Below, one piece after another: positions 12,894 to 16,812 of a stretch of DNA of 16,812 bases. The notes below the pieces were generated by a model. The model was not told the DNA's origin and made no database searches. It saw only the letters and a list, made by a program, of their open reading frames with translations. Origin of the DNA: an uncultured Bacilli bacterium (GTDB lineage: Bacteria; Bacillota_I; Bacilli_A; RF39; UBA660); the NCBI GenBank assembly GCA_934155005.1, contig CAKPGR010000022.1, positions 1 to 16,812 of the forward strand. Reading direction: 5' to 3'. Numbering within the stretch: position 1 is the stretch's first letter; every line of letters starts with the position of its first letter. Both the position numbers and the translations under genes were made by a program.

Positions 12894-14585
12894 ATGAAAA
12901 AGATAATGAATTACTTATTATTAATAGTAGCATCATTTCTTGTAATTAGTAGTGTAAATGCTGAAACGATTGATAAAATAAATATGGATATATATGTTGA
13001 CTCTAATGGAGATGCTCATATTACTGAAACTTGGAATGTTTATGCAACAGAAAAAACAGAATATTATCATGCTTTTTACAATATTGGAAATTCAGAAATA
13101 GAAGATTTGAAAGTAAAAGATGAGAATAAAGAATATACATTAATTAATTGGAATGTAAATGGGTCACTTGAAGATAAAGCATATCACTATGGATATAATT
13201 ATACAAATGGTGGAGTTGAATTATGTTTTGGTAAAAGTAGTTATGGAAAGCATACATATACCTTAACTTATGTAATAAAATCTTTTGTATCACATACAGA
13301 AGATGCAGATATTATATATTGGAATTTATTAGATTCAATAAAGCCTTCACCTAATAATGTAGAAATTGTTATATATTCTGATAATGCTTTTAACGAAGAT
13401 TTACCAGTATGGGGTTATGGTAACTATGGTGGTTTAGCATATGTTTATGATGGTAAAATCTATTTATCAAACGACTCATTATCATCTGATGAATATATGG
13501 TTGCATTAGTTAAATTTCCACTTAATACTTTTAACACATCTAATACATTAAACGGAACTTTTGATGATTGGTATAATAAGGCTGAAGAAGGTTCTACTAA
13601 GTATAAAGAATCTGACTCTGATGCTATTATTGAAATAATTATTGGAGTATTATCACTTCTAATACCAATATTATTTGTATTTATAATTAATTTTTTTACA
13701 ACACATGGTGGTGGTAGAAAATCAGGAAATAAAACAATTAATTTTGAGCCATATAAGAGAAGAATGCCAAAAGATTTAAATATGTTTAGAGATATTCCTT
13801 GTGATAAAGATCTATTTAAAGCATATTGGATAGCTTATAATTATAAGTTAATAAAGAAACAAACAGATTTTTTAGGAGCAATATTACTTAAATGGCTAAA
13901 ACAAGGATATATTAGAATTGAAAGTAAAATGGGTGGAGTTATTTTCAAAAAAGAAGATACAAATGTTATCTTTGAAAAAGAAGCACCTGATCTTGATAAT
14001 GATTCAGAAAAGTTACTATATAGTTATATGTATGAAGCAAGTCGAGATGGAATTTTAGAAAAAAATGAGTTTAAAAGATGGTGTGAAAAACATTATTCAA
14101 AGATATTAGATTGGTTTGATAATGCTTTAAATTATGAAAATGATAAATTAATTGAGCAAGGATTATTAACAAAAACGTCTATAAAAGAATTGAAAGTATT
14201 TAAATTTACAGAATATCAAGTTACAAAGCCTATATATGAAGATGCAAAAAAAATGGCTGGATTAAAAAAATTCTTCAATGAATTTGAAAATATGACTGAT
14301 AAAGAAGCAATAGAAGTACAACTTTGGGAAGAATATTTAATGTATGCTCAAATATTTGGCGTTGCTGATAAAGTTGCTAAACAATTTAAAAAATTATATC
14401 CAGATGTTATAAATGATTATGATTATGATTCATTTATTTATATAAGTTCATTCTCACACACTGGAGTTAATGCTGCAAGTGCAGCTAGAAGTAGAGCCGA
14501 GTCTTATTCATCAGGTGGAGGCGGGTTCTCATCTGGTGGCGGAGGTGGAGGTTCCTTCGGCGGAGGCGGAGGAGGCTCTAGGTAG
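12894..14585 (+). CDS. DUF2207 domain-containing membrane protein with Gly-rich tail
   Basis: This 563-residue protein has a signal peptide (1-23, VNA then ETIDKI). Its extracellular beta-rich DUF2207 domain (about 24-235) includes INMDIYVDSNGDAHITETWN, a pattern typical of the family. A membrane helix follows (about 244-268), then a cytoplasmic part with a winged-helix-like block (DFLGAILLKWLKQGYIRIE, about 325-345) and a KKLYPD-containing helical segment. The end is almost pure Gly/Ser (from about 536, SSGGGGFSSGGGGGG and so on), which is the usual tail of these proteins and is locally GC-rich. The function is unknown. The genetic link with LemA suggests a shared envelope complex. GAAGGAG lies 6 bases before the ATG. 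A strong terminator ends the operon at 14621-14641. Confidence 0.88.
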   Translation: MKKIMNYLLLIVASFLVISSVNAETIDKINMDIYVDSNGDAHITETWNVYATEKTEYYHAFYNIGNSEIEDLKVKDENKEYTLINWNVNGSLEDKAYHYGYNYTNGGVELCFGKSSYGKHTYTLTYVIKSFVSHTEDADIIYWNLLDSIKPSPNNVEIVIYSDNAFNEDLPVWGYGNYGGLAYVYDGKIYLSNDSLSSDEYMVALVKFPLNTFNTSNTLNGTFDDWYNKAEEGSTKYKESDSDAIIEIIIGVLSLLIPILFVFIINFFTTHGGGRKSGNKTINFEPYKRRMPKDLNMFRDIPCDKDLFKAYWIAYNYKLIKKQTDFLGAILLKWLKQGYIRIESKMGGVIFKKEDTNVIFEKEAPDLDNDSEKLLYSYMYEASRDGILEKNEFKRWCEKHYSKILDWFDNALNYENDKLIEQGLLTKTSIKELKVFKFTEYQVTKPIYEDAKKMAGLKKFFNEFENMTDKEAIEVQLWEEYLMYAQIFGVADKVAKQFKKLYPDVINDYDYDSFIYISSFSHTGVNAASAARSRAESYSSGGGGFSSGGGGGGSFGGGGGGSR

Positions 14586-14620
14586 TCATAATATAAAAAA
14601 TTTAGAATAATATTAAAAGA

Positions 14621-14641
14621 AAAGTCAATTGACTTTTTTTT
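14621..14641 (+). terminator. Intrinsic terminator of the lemA-DUF2207 operon
   Basis: AAAGTC (14621-14626) pairs with GACTTT (14631-14636), loop AATT, with a T run to 14641. The stem can extend by one A-T pair. Confidence 0.8.
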
Positions 14642-14657
14642 ATATGTTTGTTAACAT
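14629..14657 (+). promoter_or_regulatory. Promoter for degV, embedded in the preceding terminator
   Basis: TTGACT (14629-14634) is the 3' arm of the terminator hairpin; after 17 bases comes TAACAT (14652-14657), preceded by TTTGT (extended -10 TGT). Confidence 0.55.
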
Positions 14658-14675
14658 GAATAAATAGGTGATAAA

Positions 14676-15560
14676 ATGGAAAAAATAATAATAACAACTG
14701 ATAGTGGTATAGATCCAATATGTGAAGAAAATATGATTCCAGGTCAAATAATAGAAAATGGTGAAAAATCATATCGTGATAAAATTGATATTAATCAAAA
14801 AGAAATATTAGACAAAATAAAAGAAGGTAGTATATTTAAAACAGCATCACCATTAATTGGGGATTATGAAGATAAATTTGTGTCTATTTTAGAGCGAAAA
14901 AAGGATGTAATTCATTTATCTATGAGTAGTGGTATTAGTGAAGGGAGTGTCAATTCCGCTAATTTAATTGCTAACATATTAAATGAAGAGTATGAAAATA
15001 AAGTATATGTTATTGATACTTTAAATGGTGCGACAGGTGGTACTTTAATTGATATTTTGGCTAATAATTTAGTTAAGCAAGGACTTACTACCAAAGAGAT
15101 AATAGAACAATTAAACGTATTAAAAAAATATGTTCAAACTAGCTTTTTTGTTCCAAATCCAGAAGGATTTATTAAAAGTGGAAGAAATAAATCTGATTTA
15201 TGTTTAAAAGATAAGGCAAAATTAATTGGAACTAAGGCAGCTAGTATGGCTGGAATAAAATATAGAGTAGATTTTAATGATGAAGGTAATTTATATGTCA
15301 AATCAACTATGAAATGTAAAACTAAACTAGGAATGTTAAAATTAATAAAGAGTATACTTAATGAACAAACAATCGAAAATTATAAAGATAATTATGTTGT
15401 AATAGGGAATGTTTTAGAAAAAGATGTTGAAATGAATCAAGTAAAAGAATATATAGAACAATTAGAATATTTTAAAAACATAGTTGTTCAAGATATAAAT
15501 GGTGTGGTTGCTGCATATGGAAGTGAAGATTTATGTGGAATTAGCCTAATAAAAAAATAA
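14676..15560 (+). CDS. DegV family protein (fatty-acid-binding)
   Basis: This 294-residue protein has typical DegV length. The N-terminal motif IIITTDSGIDP (residues 4-14), KTASP (56-60) and HLSMSSGISEGSVNSA (80-95) line the lipid-binding groove in this family; the TASP/SSGIS segments correspond to those holding the fatty-acid carboxylate. VYVIDTLNGATGGTL follows, then the second domain with KYVQTSFFVPNPEGFIKSGR, a family-typical helix-strand. DegV/FakB proteins bind a fatty acid and, in the FakA/FakB system, present it for phosphorylation at the membrane. No fakA-like kinase gene is beside it, so a FakB role is likely but not shown. The ribosome binding site is AGGTGAT, 4-5 bases before the ATG. 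It looks monocistronic. Confidence 0.9.
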   Translation: MEKIIITTDSGIDPICEENMIPGQIIENGEKSYRDKIDINQKEILDKIKEGSIFKTASPLIGDYEDKFVSILERKKDVIHLSMSSGISEGSVNSANLIANILNEEYENKVYVIDTLNGATGGTLIDILANNLVKQGLTTKEIIEQLNVLKKYVQTSFFVPNPEGFIKSGRNKSDLCLKDKAKLIGTKAASMAGIKYRVDFNDEGNLYVKSTMKCKTKLGMLKLIKSILNEQTIENYKDNYVVIGNVLEKDVEMNQVKEYIEQLEYFKNIVVQDINGVVAAYGSEDLCGISLIKK

Positions 15561-15565
15561 AAATC

Positions 15566-15594
15566 TTTTTTTTTTATTAAAAATATGATATTAT
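15566..15594 (+). promoter_or_regulatory. Weak candidate promoter for the coiled-coil gene
   Basis: TGA before TATTAT (15589-15594) gives an extended -10, but the -35 position (15566-15571) is just a T run. Confidence 0.35.
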
Positions 15595-15619
15595 TATCTT
15601 AATAATAGGGGTTGATAAA

Positions 15620-16063
15620 ATGGATTTATCGAAATCACTGAAAACGGAAGAAAAAAAAAGAAAAAAGATTCTCGAAGAAACAGTTAAAAATATGGATGGT
15701 TATTCGGAATATCTACTTTTAAAGAATAAAAATATAGAACATTATAAAATAGAAGAGATAAAGTATAAAACTACTATAAATGAATTAAATGATTATATAA
15801 AAATATATAAAGAAAAATTAGATAAGTTAGAAGATGCTAATAAGAATGATATAGATGAAGTGATGAAACTTAGAAAAAAAGTTTTAAATGATAAAACTGA
15901 AATTTCTAGTTTAAAATCAATGATAGAATTAATTGTGAAGGAGTATGGAATTAATAAAATATCAGAAATAACAAAAATTGAAAAAAATAAAATAGAAGAA
16001 ATAATTAAAGATGATAATACTAAAATAGCAAATATGTTAGATGAAAATTTGCCAAATAAATAA
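15620..16063 (+). CDS. Coiled-coil hypothetical protein
   Basis: I do not recognise this 147-residue protein. It is highly charged (Lys/Glu/Asp-rich). Residues about 5-120 are predicted by eye to be nearly continuous helix, with heptad-like spacing of Ile/Leu in IEEIKYKTTINELNDYIKIY and LDKLEDANKN onward to about 105, as in a coiled coil. The C-terminal part (IVKEYGINKISEITKIEKNK, about 108-127) has the rhythm of a small helix-turn-helix ('yGi..is.iT.i....i..ii'), so a DNA-binding or regulatory role is possible but unproven. There is no signal peptide or membrane segment. AGGGGTTG (15607-15614) is its ribosome binding site. It ends 32 bases before the EIIB-like gene and is probably co-transcribed with it. 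Confidence 0.65.
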   Translation: MDLSKSLKTEEKKRKKILEETVKNMDGYSEYLLLKNKNIEHYKIEEIKYKTTINELNDYIKIYKEKLDKLEDANKNDIDEVMKLRKKVLNDKTEISSLKSMIELIVKEYGINKISEITKIEKNKIEEIIKDDNTKIANMLDENLPNK

Positions 16064-16095
16064 TTTTATAGTATTATGGATTAGGTGAGTATAAA

Positions 16096-16410
16096 ATGGA
16101 AATAGTTAAATATTTAATAATTATATTTATAATGTTGATAGTTGCTTTTGCAATTGTTAAATCAAAAAAGAAAGATTTTAGAATAGAAGCTAATAAGTTA
16201 GTAATTTATTTGGGTGGTAAAGATAATATTATATCCTATGAATATAATAAATCTAGATTTATTGTCAATTTAAAAGATGTAGAAAAAGTAAATAAGGAAG
16301 CCATTCAAAAGATGGGCGCACAAGGAATAGTTGAAATAGATAATCAACTTAAAATAATTCTTGGTGAGGACGCTAAACAAATTACAAAATATATAGATGG
16401 ATTAAAGTAA
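16096..16410 (+). CDS. Membrane-anchored PTS EIIB-like protein lacking the phospho-cysteine
   Basis: This 104-residue protein has an N-terminal membrane helix (4-21), a basic stop-transfer segment (KSKKK) and then a domain matching the glucose-type PTS EIIB fold. LGGKDNI (39-45) aligns with the family's LGGkeNI, SRFIVNLKD (53-61) with TRLRvtlkD, then AIQKMGAQGIVEID and LKIILGEDAKQI with 'al..lGakGvv..g...qvi.G..a..i'. The phosphorylated Cys of 'aCxTRLR' is replaced: the aligned position is Asn51 in EYNKSRF. It therefore should not carry phosphate on Cys and is probably regulatory or structural. No EIIC or EIIA gene is next to it. The ribosome binding site TTAGGTGAG is 7 bases before the ATG. 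A strong terminator overlaps its stop codon. Confidence 0.72.
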   Translation: MEIVKYLIIIFIMLIVAFAIVKSKKKDFRIEANKLVIYLGGKDNIISYEYNKSRFIVNLKDVEKVNKEAIQKMGAQGIVEIDNQLKIILGEDAKQITKYIDGLK

Positions 16411-16423
16411 TCTATCTTTTTTT
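16395..16423 (+). terminator. Intrinsic terminator after the EIIB-like gene
   Basis: AGATGGATTA (16395-16404) pairs with TAATCTATCT (16408-16417), one G-T pair, loop of three, then a T run. The loop adjoins the stop codon. Confidence 0.85.
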
Positions 16424-16435
16424 ATAAATAATTAC

Positions 16436-16464
16436 TTGAAAAAAGAACTTTAATTTGTTAGAAT
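16436..16464 (+). promoter_or_regulatory. Strong promoter for the prepilin gene (copy B)
   Basis: TTGAAA (16436-16441), 17-base spacer, TAGAAT (16459-16464) with TGT before it. It is a near-copy of the promoter at 11028-11056, with the spacer also conserved. Confidence 0.8.
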
Positions 16465-16470
16465 GAATTT

Positions 16471-16545
16471 ATAAAATAAATAATAATATGGGTTTGGAAG
16501 AGTCGAGAAAAACATTCTCACTTTTATTAGAAAGGAATGATAAGA
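16471..16545 (+). promoter_or_regulatory. Leader of the prepilin gene, related to the leader at 11063
   Basis: It shares AAATAATAATAT (16478-16489) plus a G-rich/TTG continuation with 11071-11089. A short hairpin GAGAA/TTCTC (16505-16509/16515-16519) follows, then CTTTTATT. It lacks the long structured part and G run of copy A. The ribosome binding site AAAGGA is at 16531-16536. Confidence 0.55.
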
Positions 16546-16812
16546 ATGAATAAAAAAGGTTTTACACTAATAGAACTTTTAGCAGTAATAGTAATACTAG
16601 CAATTATAGCTTTAATTGCAACACCAACCATATTAGGTGTAATTGAGAAAGCTAAAAAAGGAGCAGCAGAATCATCAGCACTAGGATATATAGATGTCGT
16701 AGAAAAACAAGTAATGATAAATGAAATGGATGATGCAGCAACAAAGATAACAGATAAAACATATTCTGTATCAGATTTAAAGACACTAGGAGTAACAGTA
16801 AAAGGAGACGAA
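16546..16812 (+). CDS. Type IV prepilin-like protein, N-terminal part (3' end outside window)
   Basis: Eighty-nine residues are visible and the frame is open to the end of the window. MNKKGFTLIELLAVIVILAI is a textbook class III-type prepilin leader: a short basic leader, cleavage by a PilD/ComC-type peptidase between Gly5 and Phe6, Glu at position +5 of the mature protein, and a hydrophobic helix (about 7-30) that anchors the pilin and packs in the filament. The following helix (GVIEKAKKGAAESSALGYID) and the VVEKQVMINEM stretch fit a major or minor pilin or pseudopilin. The start is ATG 16546, because AAAGGA (16531-16536) is 9 bases upstream; the in-frame ATG at 16537 is directly against that site. 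Promoter and leader resemble those of the secreted Gp10-like protein. Confidence 0.88.
   Translation, partial: MNKKGFTLIELLAVIVILAIIALIATPTILGVIEKAKKGAAESSALGYIDVVEKQVMINEMDDAATKITDKTYSVSDLKTLGVTVKGDE

Noticed and set aside
14500..14585. GC-rich tandem repeat at the end of the DUF2207 gene as a foreign insertion
   Set aside because: A Gly/Ser-rich tail is normal for this protein family; Gly codons explain the local GC rise.
1..16812. UGA-as-Trp genetic code
   Set aside because: Trp is TGG throughout and genes read intact without recoding, so the standard code fits; only the lack of TGA stops was kept as a finding.

Overview
The window is chromosomal DNA of a very AT-rich, low-GC Gram-positive bacterium, most likely an uncultured anaerobic member of the Bacilli/Clostridia. 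The reasons are strong AT bias with AGA/TTA/AAA codon preference, purine-rich ribosome binding sites, an SspI-type small acid-soluble spore protein gene, a Gram-positive heterodimeric ABC exporter with a MarR regulator, DegV, LemA and a prepilin. The standard code fits (Trp is TGG), but none of the 21 stop codons examined is TGA.

Region 1 (1-3673) is an accessory, partly decayed stretch. It holds the end of a histidine phosphatase, a RhuM-family gene with an internal out-of-frame deletion, a GNAT_C-type acyltransferase, a second RhuM gene cut off after about 123 codons, a CmpB-like membrane protein, a DEDD-exonuclease-like protein with altered catalytic residues, and a GNAT acetyltransferase.

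Region 2 (3747-5690) holds a second histidine phosphatase, a PspC-domain membrane protein, and an Mbeg1-like (DUF2974) serine-hydrolase-type protein that overlaps pspC by one base.

Region 3 (5692-10069) is a compact multidrug-efflux operon: a MarR regulator with a candidate self-operator next to its promoter, then two ABC half-exporters that overlap by 8 bases. Their motifs are complementary, giving one consensus and one degenerate ATP site. A clear terminator ends the operon, and the promoter of a flavin-reductase-like gene, which has an extra C-terminal domain, overlaps that terminator.

Region 4 (11028-12008) has a near-consensus promoter and a long, strongly structured leader containing a run of ten G and an intrinsic terminator. 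It is followed by a secreted protein built on a phage baseplate Gp10-type domain with four HxH motifs. A near-copy of this promoter and proximal leader precedes the prepilin gene at the right end, so the two surface genes look co-regulated.

Region 5 (11988-14641) has sspI on the minus strand with a sigma-G/F-like promoter, divergent from a lemA-DUF2207 operon that contains an internal terminator. Region 6 (14629-16812) has degV, a coiled-coil protein, a membrane-anchored PTS EIIB-like protein lacking the phosphorylated Cys, and the start of a type IV prepilin-like gene that runs off the window.

Genes are tightly packed, and promoters often sit inside or directly after the preceding terminator. 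No intergenic gap exceeds 300 bases. I saw no tRNA, rRNA, CRISPR array or insertion sequence.
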